DNA from: Prosapia bicincta
Lineage: Eukaryota > Arthropoda > Insecta > Hemiptera > Cercopidae
Direction: 5' to 3'
NCBI GenBank assembly: GCA_036971475.1
Contig: JBAIZL010000007.1
Location: 33,097,002 to 33,161,001 of the forward strand
Length of the DNA: 64,000 nt
Both the position numbers and the translations under genes were made by a program. This document shows, piece by piece, positions 1 to 12,506 of this stretch. A model generated the notes under the pieces. That model was not told the DNA's origin. It saw only the letters and a program-made list of their open reading frames with translations, and ran no database searches. How positions within the stretch are numbered: the first letter of the stretch is position 1; each line of letters begins with the position of its first letter.

Positions 1-117
1 TTCTGCGTTTATTATGCCTTTTAAATGAGAAATCCATTTTTTGTAGAAATCGCAAAATCCATGAAATATAATTCATGCATTTTTTTTAGAGCAAATATAT
101 GACAATTGCCATAGCTC

Positions 118-135
118 CTATAATACTTATTATAG
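118..135. repeat. Dyad 3: CTATAATA-CT-TATTATAG inverted repeat
   Basis: Eight bases, CTATAATA, are followed after a 2-base spacer by their exact reverse complement TATTATAG. The element is present in almost all monomers. Variants include CTTATAATAG (around 1321, 4051 and 35981), TACGTATTATAG (around 45530, 47236 and 49281), which extends the symmetry at the centre, and TACTAAATATAG (around 45019 and 46725), which breaks it. It is entirely A/T apart from its ends and centre and should melt easily. Confidence 0.88.
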
Positions 136-171
136 ATCAATTCTAAGGGCACAATGCGAATCTATGGTCGA

Positions 172-342
172 TTCTGCGTTTATTATGCCTTTTAAATGAG
201 AAATCCATTTTTTGTAGAAATCGCAAAATCCATGAACTATAATTCATGCATTTATTTTAGAGCAACTATATGACAATTGCAATAGCTCCTATAATACTTA
301 TTATAGATCAATTCTAAGGGCACAAGGCAAATCTATGGTCGA
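172..342 (+). repeat. Representative 171-bp satellite monomer
   Basis: This full monomer shows the common anatomy. In order it has TTCTGCG, the block CTTTTAAATGAG, a first T-run followed by GTAGAAATCGCAAAA, the hairpin-like CATGAA/TTCATG, an ATGCAT (NsiI) site, a second T-run, AGAGCAACTATATG, CAATTG (MfeI), AGCT, the CTATAATA/TATTATAG dyad, GATCAATTCTAAG, and the ATGGTCGATTC end. This copy has the AGAGCAACT...GCAAT variant and an unusual CACAAGGCAAATC where most monomers read CACAATGCGAATC or CACAACGCGAATC. Because 171 is 3 x 57, stop codons recur in the same frames in every monomer, so long open frames cannot form. Confidence 0.95.
231..248. repeat. Dyad 1: CATGAA-6 nt-TTCATG inverted repeat
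   Basis: A 6-bp inverted repeat, CATGAA and TTCATG, flanks a 6-base loop CTATAA. After one mismatch, two more flanking base pairs can form (AT on the left, AT on the right). It recurs in nearly every monomer; this is a typical copy. It overlaps the most indel-prone spot in the monomer apart from the T-runs: shortened or lengthened copies occur at about 1601, 17651, 19871, 36090, 36771 and 49909. It could form a small hairpin in single-stranded DNA or RNA, or be a symmetric binding site; neither is shown. Confidence 0.85.
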
Positions 343-1121
343 TTCTGCGTTTATTATGCCTTTTAAATGAGAAATCCATTTTTGTAGAAATCGCAAAATC
401 CATGAACTATAATTCATGCATTTTTTTTAGAGCAAATATATGACAATTGCCATAGCTCCTATAATACTTATTATAGATCAATTCTAAGAGCACAATGCGA
501 ATCTATGGTCGATTCTGCGTTTATTATGCCTTTTAAATGAGAAATCCATTTTTTGTAGAAATCGCAAAATCCATGAACTATAATTCATGCATTTTTTTAG
601 AGAAAATATATGACAATTGCCATAGCTCCTATAATACTTATTATAGATCAATTCTAAGAGCAAAATGCGAATCTATGGTCGATTCTGCGTTTATTATGCC
701 TTTTAAATGAGAAATCCATTTTTTGTAGAAATTGCAAAATCCATGAACTATAATTCATGCATTTTTTTTAGAGCAAATATATGACAATTGCCATAGCTCC
801 TATAATACTTATTATAGATCAATTCTAACGGCACAATGCGAATCTATGGTCGATTCTGCGTTTATTACGCCTTTTAAATGAGAAATCCATTTTTTGTAGA
901 AATCGCAAAATCCATGAACTATAATTCATGCATTTTTTTTAGAGCAAATATATGACAATTGCCATAGCTCCTATAATACTTATTATAGATCAATTCTAAT
1001 GACACAATGCGATTCTATGGTCGATTCTGCATTTATTATGCCTTTTAAATGAGAAATCAGTTTTTTGTAGAAATCGCAAAATCCATGAACTATAATTCAT
1101 GCATTTTTTTTAGAGCAAATA

Positions 1122-1137
1122 TATGACAATTGTCATA
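1122..1137. repeat. Dyad 2: perfect 16-bp palindrome TATGACAATTGTCATA
   Basis: In the GTCAT subtype the sequence TATGACAATTGTCATA is its own reverse complement over 16 bp, centred on CAATTG. The other subtypes read GCCAT, GCGAT or GCAAT on the right arm and so break the symmetry at one or two positions, while the left arm TATGACAATTG stays nearly constant. The perfect form recurs in many monomers (for example around 3860, 7100, 8640 and 22130). A palindrome of this length is a plausible dimer-protein binding site, but no protein is known from the sequence. Confidence 0.88.
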
Positions 1138-2390
1138 GCTCCTATAATACTTATTATAGATCAATTCTAAGAGCACAATGCGAATCTATGCTCGATTCTG
1201 CATTTATTATGCCTTTTAAATGAGAAATCCATTTTTTGTAGAAATCGCAAAATCCATGAACTATAATTCATGCATTTTTTTTAGAGCAAATATATGGCAA
1301 TTGCTATAGCTCCTATAATACTTATAATAGATCAATTCTAAGAGCACAATGCGAATCAATGGTCGATTCTGCGTTTATTATGCCTTTTAAATGAGAAATC
1401 CATTTTTTGTAGAAATCGCAAAATCCATGAACAATAATTCATGCATTTCTTTTCGAGCAAATATATGACAATTGCCATAGCTCCTATAATACTTATTATA
1501 GATCAATTCTAAGGGCACAAAGCGAATCTATGGTCGATTCTGCGTTTATTATGCCTTTTAAATGAGAAATCCATTTTTTGTAGAAATCGCAAAATCCATG
1601 AACTTATCATGCATTTTTTTTAGAGCAAATATATGACAATTGCCATAGCTCCTATAATACTTATTATAGATCAATTCTAAGGGCACAATGCGAATCTATG
1701 GTCGATTCTGCGTTTATTATGCCTTTTAAATGAGAAATCCATTTTTTGTAGAAATCGCAAAATCCATGAACGATAATTCATGCATTTCTTTTAGAGCAAC
1801 TATATGACAATTGCAATAGCTCCTATAATACTTATTATAGATCAATTCTAAGGGCACAATGCGAATCTATGGTCGATTCTGCGTTTATTATGCCTTTTAA
1901 ATGAGAAATCCATTTTTTGTAGAAATCGCAAAATCCATGAACTATAATTCATGCATTTTTTTTTAGAGCAAATATATGACAATTGCCATAGCTCCTATAA
2001 TACTTATTATAGATCAATTCTAAGAGCACAATGCGAATCTATGGTCGATTCTGCGTTTATTATGCCTTTTAAATGAGAAATCCATTTTTTGTAGAAATCG
2101 CAAAATCCATGAACTATAATTCATGCATTTTTTTTAGAGCAAATATATGACAATTGCCATAGCTCCTATAATACTTATTATAGATCAATTCTAAGGGCAC
2201 AATGCGAATCTATGGTCGATTCTGCGTTTATTATGCCTCTTAAATGAGAAATCCATTTATTGTAGAAATCGCAAAATCCATGAACTATAATTCATGCATT
2301 TTTATTAGAGCAAATATATGACAATTGCAATAGCTCCTATAATACTTATTATAGATCAATTCTAAGGGCACAATGCGAATCTATGGTCGA

Positions 2391-5122
2391 TTCTGCGTTT
2401 ATTATGCCTTTTAAATGAGAAATCCATTTTTTGTAGAAATCGCAAAATCCATGAAATATAATTCATGCATTTTTTTTAGAGCAAATATATGACAATTGCC
2501 ATAGCTCCTATAATACTTATTATAGATCAATTCTAAGGGCACAATGCGAATCTATGGTCGATTCTGCGTTTATTATGCCTTTTAAATGAGAAATCCATTT
2601 TTTGTAGAAATCGCAAAATCCATGAACTATAATTCATGCATTTATTTTAGAGCAACTATATGACAATTGCAATAGCTCCTATAATACTTATTATAGATCA
2701 ATTCTAAGGGCACAAGGCAAATCTATGGTCGATTCTGCGTTTATTATGCCTTTTAAATGAGAAATCCATTTTTGTAGAAATCGCAAAATCCATGAACTAT
2801 AATTCATGCATTTTTTTTAGAGCAAATATATGACAATTGCCATAGCTCCTATAATACTTATTATAGATCAATTCTAAGAGCACAATGCGAATCTATGGTC
2901 GATTCTGCGTTTATTATGCCTTTTAAATGAGAAATCCATTTTTTGTAGAAATCGCAAAATCCATGAACTATAATTCATGCATTTTTTTAGAGAAAATATA
3001 TGACAATTGCCATAGCTCCTATAATACTTATTATAGATCAATTCTAAGAGCAAAATGCGAATCTATGGTCGATTCTGCGTTTATTATGCCTTTTAAATGA
3101 GAAATCCATTTTTTGTAGAAATTGCAAAATCCATGAACTATAATTCATGCATTTTTTTTAGAGCAAATATATGACAATTGCCATAGCTCCTATAATACTT
3201 ATTATAGATCAATTCTAACGGCACAATGCGAATCTATGGTCGATTCTGCGTTTATTACGCCTTTTAAATGAGAAATCCATTTTTTGTAGAAATCGCAAAA
3301 TCCATGAACTATAATTCATGCATTTTTTTTAGAGCAAATATATGACAATTGCCATAGCTCCTATAATACTTATTATAGATCAATTCTAAGGACACAATGC
3401 GATTCTATGGTCGATTCTGCGTTTATAATGCCTTTTAAATGAGAAATCCATTTTTTGTAGAAATCGCAAAATCCATGAACTATAATTCATGCATTTTTTT
3501 TAGAGCAAATATATGACAATTGCCATAGCGCCTATAATACTTATTATAGATCAATTCTAAGTGCACAATGCGAATCTATGGTCGATTCTGCGTTTATTAT
3601 GCCTTTTAAATGAGAAATCCATTTATTGTAGAAATCGCAAAATCCATGAACTATAATTCATGCATTTTTATTAGAGCAAATATATGACAATTGCAATAGC
3701 TCCTATAATACTTATTATAGATCAATTCTAAGGGCACAATGCGAATCTATGGTCGATTCTGCATTTATTATGCCTTTTAAATGAGAAATCAGTTTTTTGT
3801 AGAAATCGCAAAATCCATGAACAATAATTCATGCATTAATTTAGAGCAAATATATGACAATTGTCATAGCTCCTATAATACTTATTATAGATCAATTCTA
3901 AGAGCACAATGCGAATCTATGCTCGATTCTGCATTTATTATGCCTTTTAAATGAGAAATCCATTTTTTGTAGAAATCGCAAAATCCATGAACTATAATTC
4001 ATGCATTTTTTTTAGAGCAAATATATGGCAATTGCTATAGCTCCTATAATACTTATAATAGATCAATTCTAAGAGCACAATGCGAATCAATGGTCGATTC
4101 TGCGTTTATTATGCCTTTTAAATGAGAAATCCATTTTTTGTAGAAATCGCAAAATCCATGAACAATAATTCATGCATTTCTTTTCGAGCAAATATATGAC
4201 AATTGCCATAGCTCCTATAATACTTATTATAGATCAATTCTAAGGGCACAATGCGAATCTATGGTCGATTCTGCGTTTATTATGCCTTTTAAATGAGAAA
4301 TCCATTTTTTGTAGAAATCGCAAAATCCATGAACTTATCATGCATTTTTTTTAGAGCAAATATATGACAATTGCCATAGCTCCTATAATACTTATTATAG
4401 ATCAATTCTAAGGGCACAATGCGAATCTATGGTCGATTCTGCGTTTATTATGCCTTTTAAATGAGAAATCCATTTTTTGTAGAAATCGCAAAATCCATGA
4501 ACAATAATTCATGCATTTCTTTTAGAGCAACTATATGACAATTGCAATAGCTCCTATAATAATTATTATAGATCAATTCTAAGGGCACAATGCGAATCTA
4601 TGGTCGATTCTGCGTTTATTATGCCTTTTAAATGAGAAATCCATTTTTTGTAGAAATCGCAAAATCCATGAACTATAATTCATGCATTTTTTTTAGAGCA
4701 AATATATGACAATTGCCATAGCTCCTATAATACTTATTATAGATCAATTCTAAGAGCACAATGCGAATCTATGGTCGATTCTGCGTTTATTATGCCTTTT
4801 AAATGAGAAATCCATTTTTTGTAGAAATCGCAAAATCCATGAACTATAATTCATTCATTTTTTTAGAGAAAATATATGACAATTGCCATAGCTCCTATAA
4901 TACTTATTATAGATCAATTCTAAGAGCACAATGCGAATCTATGGTCGATTCTGCGTTTATTATGCCTTTTAAATGAGAAATCCATTTTTTGTAGAAATCG
5001 CAAAATCCATGAACTATAATTCATGCATTTATTTTAGAGCAAATATATGACAATTGCCATAGCTCCTATAATACTTATTATAGATCAATTCTAAGTGCAC
5101 AATGCGAATCTATGGTCGATTC
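2391..5122. repeat. HOR unit 2, 16-monomer version of unit 1
   Basis: This unit repeats unit 1 but holds two additional monomers at about 3,420-3,760. One of these carries ATTTATTGTAG and TTTTTATTAG, like the odd monomer at 2,230 in unit 1, so the extra pair looks moved or copied within the array. Shared markers after the insertion are TCTGCATTTATT (1027 and 3759), TATGGCAATTGC (1293 and 4024) and AACTTATCATGC (1601 and 4332). The match fades after about 4,830, where AGAGAAAAT monomers replace the expected ones. Confidence 0.82.
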
Positions 5123-7040
5123 TGCGTTTATTATGCCTTTTAAATGAGAAATCCATTTTTTGTAGAAATCGCAAAATCCATGAACTATAATTCATGCATT
5201 TTTTTAGAGAAAATATATGACAATTGCCATAGCTCCTATAATACTTATTATAGATCAATTCTAAGTGCACAACGCGAATTTATGGTCGATTCTACGTTTA
5301 TTATGCCTTTTAAATGAGAAATCCATTTTTTGTAGAAATCGCAAAATCCATGAACTATAATTCATGCATTTTTTTTAGAGCAAATATATGACAATTGCGA
5401 TAGCTCCTATAATACTTATTATAGATCAATTCTAAGAGCACAATGCGAATCTATGGTCGATTCTGCGTTTATTATGCCTTTTAAATGAGAAATCCATTTT
5501 TTGTAGAAATCGCAAAATCCATGAACTATAATTCATGCATTTTATTAGAGAAAATATATGACAATTGTCATAGCTCCTATAATACTTATTATAGATCAAT
5601 TCTAAGGGCACAACGCGAATCTATGGTCGATTCTGCGTTTATTATGCCTTTTAAATGAGAAATCCATTTTTTGTAGAAATCGCAAATTCCATGAACTATA
5701 ATTCATGCATTTTTTTTAGAGCAAATATATGACAATTGCCATAGCTCCTATAATACTTATTATAGATCAATTCTAAGAGCACAATGCGAATCTATGGTCG
5801 ATTCTGCGTTTATTATGCCTTTTAAATGAGAAATCCATTTTTTGTAGAAATCGCAAAATCCATGAACTATAATTCATGCATTTTTTTAGAGAAAATATAT
5901 GACAATTGCCATAGCTCCTATAATACTTATTATAGATCAATTCTAAGAGCACAATGCGAATCTATGGTCGATTCTGCGTTTATTATGCCTTTTAAATGAG
6001 AAATCCATTTTTTGTAGAAATCGCAAAATCCATGAACTATAATTCATGCATTTATTTTAGAGCAAATATATGACAATTGCCATAGCTCCTATAATACTTA
6101 TTATAGATCAATTCTAAGTGCACAATGCGAATCTATGGTCGATTCTGCGTTTATTATGCCTTTTAAATGAGAAATCCATTTTTTGTAGAAATCGCAAAAT
6201 CCATGAACTATAATTCATGCATTTTTTTTAGAGCAAATATATGTCAATTGTCATAGCTCCTATAATACTTATTATAGATCAATTCTAAGAGCACAATGCG
6301 AATCTATGGTCGATTCTGCGTTTATTATGCCTTTTAAATGAGACATCCATTTTTTGTAGAAATCGCAAAATCCATGAACTATAATTCATGCATTTTTTTT
6401 AGAGCAAATATATGACAATTGCCATAGCTCCTATAATACTTATTATAGATCAATTCTAAGGGCACAATGCGAATCTATGGTCGATTCTGCGTTTATTATG
6501 CCTTTTAAATGAGAAATCCTTTTTTTGTAGAAATCGCAAAATCCATGAACTATAATTCATGCATTTCTTTTAGAGCAAATATATGACAATTGCCATAGCT
6601 CCTATAATACTTATTATAGATCAATTCTAAGGGCACAACGCGAATCTATTGTCGATTCTGCGTTTATTATGCCTTTTAAATGAGAAATCCATTTTTTGTA
6701 GAAATCGCAAAATCCATGAACTATAATTCATGCATTTTTTTAGAGAAAATATATGACAATTGCCATAGCTCCTATAATACTTATTATAGAACAATTCTAA
6801 GAGCACAATGCGAATCTATGGTCGATTCTGCGTTTATTATGCCTTTTAAATGAGAAATCCACTTTTTGTAGAAATCGCAAAATCCATGAACTATAATTCA
6901 TCTATTTATTTTAGAACAAATATATGACAATTGCCATAGCTCCTATAATACTTATTATAGATCATTTCTAAGGGCACAATGCGAATCTATGGTCGATCCT
7001 GCGTTTATTATGCCTTTTAAATGAGAAATCCATTTTTTGT
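5123..7040. repeat. Transition zone between HOR families
   Basis: About 11 monomers connect the first HOR pair with the regular 16-mer block. Some markers here recur downstream at non-16-mer distances: CGAATTTATGG at 5276 and 8179 (17 monomers) and GAGACATCC at about 6340 and 8903 (15 monomers). This means two monomers here have no counterpart in the next unit. The stretch 5,520-6,300, starting with the rare TTTTATTAGAGAAAAT variant, is matched in order by 19,540-20,320, about 14.0 kb away. Confidence 0.75.
5612..5639. repeat. Dyad 4: 10-bp stem across the ATGGTC loop
   Basis: The left arm AACGCGAATC and the right arm GATTCTGCGTT can pair over 10 bp with one bulged base, around the 7-base loop TATGGTC. 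In monomers with AATGCG in place of AACGCG one pair becomes T-G, allowed in RNA but a mismatch in duplex-derived DNA hairpins. In the AATTTATGG...TCTACG subtype the pairing is further disrupted on both arms. The arms span the usual monomer boundary, so the dyad exists only because the monomers are in tandem. Confidence 0.7.
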
Positions 7041-9773
7041 AGTAATCACAAAATCCATGAACTATAATTCATGCATTTTTTTTAGAGCAAATATATGACA
7101 ATTGTCATAGCTCCTATAATACTTATTATAGATCAATTCTAAGAGCACAATGCGAATCTATGTTCGATTCTGCGTTTATTATGCCTTTTAAATGAGAAAT
7201 CCATTTTTTGTAGAAATCGCAAAATCCATGAACTATAATTCATGCATTTTTTTTTAGAGCAAATATATGGCAATTGCTATAGCTCCTATAATACTTATAA
7301 TAGATCAATTCTAAGAGCACAATGCGAATCAATGGTCGATTCTGCGTTTATTATGCCTTTTAAATGAGAAATCCATTTTTTGTAGAAATCGCAAAATCCA
7401 TGAACAATAATTCATGCATTTCTTTTAGAGCAAATATATGACAATTGCCATAGCTCCTATAATACTTATTATAGATCAATTCTAAGGGCACAATGCGAAT
7501 CTATGGTCGATTCTGCGTTTATTATGCCTTTTAAATGAGAAATCCATTTTTTGTAGAAATCGCAAAATCCATGAACTATAATTCATGCATTTTTTTTATA
7601 GCAAATATATGACAATTGCCATAGCTCCTATAATACTTATTATAGATCAATTCTAAGGGCACAATGCGAATCTATGGTCGATTCTGCGTTTATTATGAGT
7701 TTTAAATGAGAAATCCATTTTTTGTAGAAATCGCAAAATCCATGAACTATAATTCATGCATTTATTTTAGAGCAACTATATGACAATTGCAATAGCTCCT
7801 ATAATACTTATTATAGATCAATTCTAAGGGCACAACGCGAATCTATGGTCGATTCTGCGTTTATTATGCCTTTTAAATGAGAAATCCATTTTTTGTAGAA
7901 ATCGCAAAATCCATGAACTATAATTCATTCATTTATTTTAGAGCAAATATATGACAATTGCCATAGCTCCTATAATACTTATTATAGATCAATTCTAAGT
8001 GCACAATGCGAATCTATGGTCGATTCTGCGTTTATTATGCCTTTTAAATGAGAAATCCATTTTTTGTAGAAATCGCAAAATCCATGAACTATAATTCATG
8101 CATTTTTTTAGAGAAAATATGTGACAATTGCCATAGCTCCTATAATACTTATTATAGATCAATTCTAAGGGCACAACGCGAATTTATGGTCGATTCTACG
8201 TTTATTATGCCTTTTAAATGAGAAATCCATTTTTTGTAGAAATCGCAAAATCCATGAACTATAATTCATGCATTTTTTTTAGAGCAAATATATGACAATT
8301 GCGATAGCTCCTATAATACTTATTATAGATCAATTCTAAGAGCACAATGCGAATCTATGGTCGATTCTGCGTTTATTATGCCTTTTAAATGAGAAATCCA
8401 TTTTTTGTAGAAATCGCAAAATCCATGAACTATAATTCATGCATTTTTTTAGAGAAAATTTATGACAATTGCCATAGCTCCTATAATACTTATTATAGAT
8501 CAATTCTAAGAGCACAATGCGAATCTATGGTCGATTCTGCGTTTATTATGCCTTTTAAATGAGAAATCCATTTTTTGTAGAAATCGCAAAATCCATGAAC
8601 TATAATTCATGCATTTATTTTAGAGCAAATATATGACAATTGTCATAGCTCCTATAATACTTATTATAGATCAATTCTAAGAGCACAATGCGAATCTATG
8701 GTCGATTCTGCGTTTATTATGCCTTTTAAATGAGAAATCCATTTTTTGTAGAAATCGCAAAATCCATGAACTATAATTCATGCATTTTTTTTAGAGCAAA
8801 TATATGACAATTGTCATAGCTCCTATAATACTTATTATAGATCAATTCTAAGAGCACAATGCGAATCTATGGTCGATTCTGCGTTTATTATGCCTTTTAA
8901 ATGAGACATCCATTTTTTGTAGAAATCGCAAAATCCATGAACTATAATTCATGCATTTTTTTTAGAGCAAATATATGACAATTGCCATAGCTCCTATAAT
9001 ACTTATTATAGATCAATTCTAAGGGCACAATGCGAATCTATGGTCGATTCTGCGTTTATTATGCCTTTTAAATGAGAAATCCATTTTTTGTAGAAATCGC
9101 AAAATCCATGAACTATAATTCATGCATTTCTTTTAGAGCAAATATATGACAATTGCCATAGCTCCTATAATACTTATTATAGATCAATTCTAAGGGCACA
9201 ACGCGAATCTATTGTCGATTCTGCGTTTATTATGCCTTTTAAATGAGAAATCCATTTTTTGTAGAAATCGCAAAATCCATGAACTATAATTCATGCATTT
9301 TTTTAGAGCAAATATATGACAATTGCGATAGCTCCTATAATACTTATTATAGATCAATTCTAAGAGCACAATGCGAATCTATGGTCGATTCTGCGTTTAT
9401 TATGCCTTTTAAATGAGAAATCCATTTTTTGTAGAAATCGCAAAATCCATGAACTATAATTCATGCATTTTTTTAGAGAAAATATATGACAATTGCCATA
9501 GCTCCTATAATACTTATTATAGATCAATTCTAAGAGCACAATGGGAATCTATGGTCGATTCTGCGTTTATTATGCCTTTTAAATGAGAAATCCATTTTTT
9601 GTAGAAATCGCAAAATCCATGAACTATAATTCATGCATTTATTTTAGAGCAAATATATGACAATTGCCATAGCTCCTATAATACTTATTATAGATCATTT
9701 CTAAGGGCACAATGCGAATCTATGGTCGATCCTGCGTTTATTATGCCTTTTAAATGAGAAATCCATTTTTTGT
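7041..9773. repeat. 16-mer HOR, copy a (2,733 bp)
   Basis: The unit is delimited by the rare variant GTAGTAATCACA, found at 7041, 9774, 12507, 13361 and 16094. Within it, TATGGCAATTGC (7266), ATTATGAGTTTTAAATG (7692), GTGACAATTG (8121) and CGAATTTATGG...CTACG (8179) each recur 2,733 bp later in copy b. The unit also carries the GATCCTGCG variant just before its start. Sixteen monomers of 171 bp would be 2,736 bp; the small deficit is from T-run and single-base losses. Confidence 0.9.
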
Positions 9774-12506
9774 AGTAATCACAAAATCCATGAACTATAA
9801 TTCATGCATTTTTTTTAGAGCAAATATATGACAATTGTCATAGCTCCTATAATACTTATTATAGATCAATTCTAAGAGCACAATGCGAATCTATGTTCGA
9901 TTCTGCGTTTATTATGCCTTTTAAATGAGAAATCCATTTTTTGTAGAAATCGCAAAATCCATGAACTATAATTCATGCATTTTTTTTTAGAGCAAATATA
10001 TGGCAATTGCTATAGCTCTTATAATACTTATAATAGATCAATTCTAAGAGCACAATGCGAATCAATGGTCGATTCTGCGTTTATTATGCCTTTTAAATGA
10101 GAAATCCATTTTTTGTAGAAATCGCAAAATCCATGAACAATAATTCATGCATTTCTTTTAGAGCAAATATATGACAATTGCCATAGCTCCTATAATACTT
10201 ATTATAGATCAATTCTAAGGGCACAATGCGAATCTATGGTCGATTCTGCGTTTATTATGCCTTTTAAATGAGAAATCCATTTTTTGTAGAAATCGCAAAA
10301 TCCATGAACTATAATTCATGCATTTTTTTTATAGCAAATATATGACAATTGCCATAGCTCCTATAATACTTATTATAGATCAATTCTAAGGGCACAATGC
10401 GAATCTATGGTCGATTCTGCGTTTATTATGAGTTTTAAATGAGAAATCCATTTTTTGTAGAAATCGCAAAATCCATGAACTATAATTCATGCATTTATTT
10501 TAGAGCAACTATATGACAATTGCAATAGCTCCTATAATACTTATTATAGATCAATTCTAAGGGCACAACGCGAATCTATGGTCGATTCTGCGATTATTAT
10601 GCCTTTTAAATGAGAAATCCATTTTTTGTAGAAATCGCAAAATCCATGAACTATAATTCATTCATTTATTTTAGAGCAAATATATGACAATTGCCATAGC
10701 TCCTATAATACTTATTATAGATCAATTCTAAGTGCACAATGCGAATCTATGGTCGATTCTGCGTTTATTATGCCTTTTAAATGAGAAATCCATTTTTTGT
10801 AGAAATCGCAAAATCCATGAACTATAATTCATGCATTTTTTTAGAGAAAATATGTGACAATTGCCATAGCTCCTATAATACTTATTATAGATCAATTCTA
10901 AGGGCACAATGCGAATTTATGGTCGATTCTACGTTTATTATGCCTTTTAAATGAGAAATCCATTTTTTGTAGAAATCGCAAAATCCATGAACTATAATTC
11001 ATGCATTTTTTTTAGAGCAAATATATGACAATTGCGATAGCTCCTATAATACTTATTATAGATCAATTCTAAGAGCACAATGCGAATCTATGGTCGATTC
11101 TGCGTTTATTATGCCTTTTAAATGAGAAATCCATTTTTTGTAGAAATCGCAAAATCCATGAACTATAATTCATGCATTTTTTTAGAGAAAATTTATGACA
11201 ATTGCCATAGCTCCTATAATACTTATTATAGATAAATTCTAAGAGCACAATGCGAATCTATGGTCGATTCTGCGTTTATTATGCCTTTTAAATGAGAAAT
11301 CCATTTTTTGTAGAAATCGCAAAATCCATGAACTATAATTCATGCATTTATTTTAGAGCAAATATATGACAATTGTCATAGCTCCTATAATACTTATTAT
11401 AGATCAATTCTAAGAGCACAATGCGAATCTATGGTCGATTCTGCGTTTATTATGCCTTTTAAATGAGAAATCCATTTTTTGTAGAAATCGCAAAATCCAT
11501 GAACTATAATTCATGCATTTTTTTTAGAGCAAATATATGACAATTGTCATAGCTCCTATAATACTTATTATAGATCAATTCTAAGAGCACAATGCGAATC
11601 TATGGTCGATTCTGCGTTTATTATGCCTTTTAAATGAGACATCCATTTTTTGTAGAAATCGCAAAATCCATGAACTATAATTCATGCATTTTTTTTAGAG
11701 CAAATATATGACAATTGCCATAGCTCCTATAATACTTATTATAGATCAATTCTAAGGGCACAATGCGAATCTATGGTCGATTCTGCGTTTATTATGCCTT
11801 TTAAATGAGAAATCCATTTTTTGTAGAAATCGCAAAATCCATGAACTATAATTCATGCATTTCTTTTAGAGCAAATATATGACAATTGCCATAGCTCCTA
11901 TAATACTTATTATAGATCAATTCTAAGGGCACAACCCGAATCTATTGTCGATTCTGCGTTTATTATGCCTTTTAAATGAGAAATCCATTTTTTGTAGAAA
12001 TCGCAAAATCCATGAACTATAATTCATGCATTTTTTTAGAGCAAATATATGACAATTGCGATAGCTCCTATAATACTTATTATAGATCAATTCTAAGAGC
12101 ACAATGCGAATCTATGGTCGATTCTGCGTTTATTATGCCTTTTAAATGAGAAATCCATTTTTTGTGGAAATCGCAAAATCCATGAACTATAATTCATGCA
12201 TTTTTTTAGAGAAAATATATGACAATTGCCATAGCTCCTATAATACTTATTATAGATCAATTCTAAGAGCACAATGCGAATCTATGGTCGATTCTGCGTT
12301 TATTATGCCTTTTAAATGAGAAATCCATTTTTTGTAGAAATCGCAAAATCCATGAACTATAATTCATGCATTTATTTTAGAGCAAATATATGACAATTGC
12401 CATAGCTCCTATAATACATATTATAGATCATTTCTAAGGGCACAATGCGAATCTATGGTCGATCCTGCGTTTATTATGCCTTTTAAATGAGAAATCCATT
12501 TTTTGT
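9774..12506. repeat. 16-mer HOR, copy b (2,733 bp)
   Basis: This copy follows copy a marker by marker at an offset of 2,733 bp: TATGGCAATTGC at 9999, ATTATGAGTTTT at 10425, GTGACAATTG at 10854, GAGACATCC at 11636. Its private differences from copy a are few, for example GCGATTATTATG at 10591, AATGCGAATTTATGG where copy a has AACGCG, GATAAATTCTAAG at 11231 and TTTGTGGAAATC at 12160. These recur in the later copy at 13,361-16,093, so the later copy descends from this one. Confidence 0.9.

Larger units (their letters stand above)
1..2390. repeat. HOR unit 1, 14 monomers (2,390 bp)
   Basis: Rare variants in this stretch reappear exactly 2,390 bp later: CCATGAAATATA at 59 and 2449, CACAAGGCAAATC at 321 and 2711, and GACACAATGCGATTC at 1001 and 3391. 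That is 14 monomers. The first about 1,020 bases match the next unit almost base for base. From about 1,029 the match shifts to an offset of 2,731-2,732, showing a two-monomer difference between the units. An odd monomer with TGCCTCTTAAATG and TTTATTGTAG lies at about 2,230. Confidence 0.85.

Noticed and set aside
37..87. Phased T-tracts giving intrinsic DNA bending
   Set aside because: Centres of the two main T-runs are about 44 bp apart, near four helical turns, but the run lengths vary and the third tract fits poorly. No claim is made without a curvature calculation.
118..135. TATA-box or bacterial promoter in CTATAATACTTATTATAG
   Set aside because: The match is expected by chance in such AT-rich sequence, occurs in every monomer and is not followed by any gene.
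141..150. Telomeric repeat from TTCTAAGGGC
   Set aside because: Only one TAAGGG-like hexamer occurs per monomer, with no tandem TTAGG or TTAGGG run.
135..178. Internal duplication GATCAATTCTAAG / GGTCGATTCTGCG, 31 bp apart
   Set aside because: Nine of 13 positions agree, which hints at an old short duplication inside the monomer, but the length is too short to separate from chance in AT-rich sequence.
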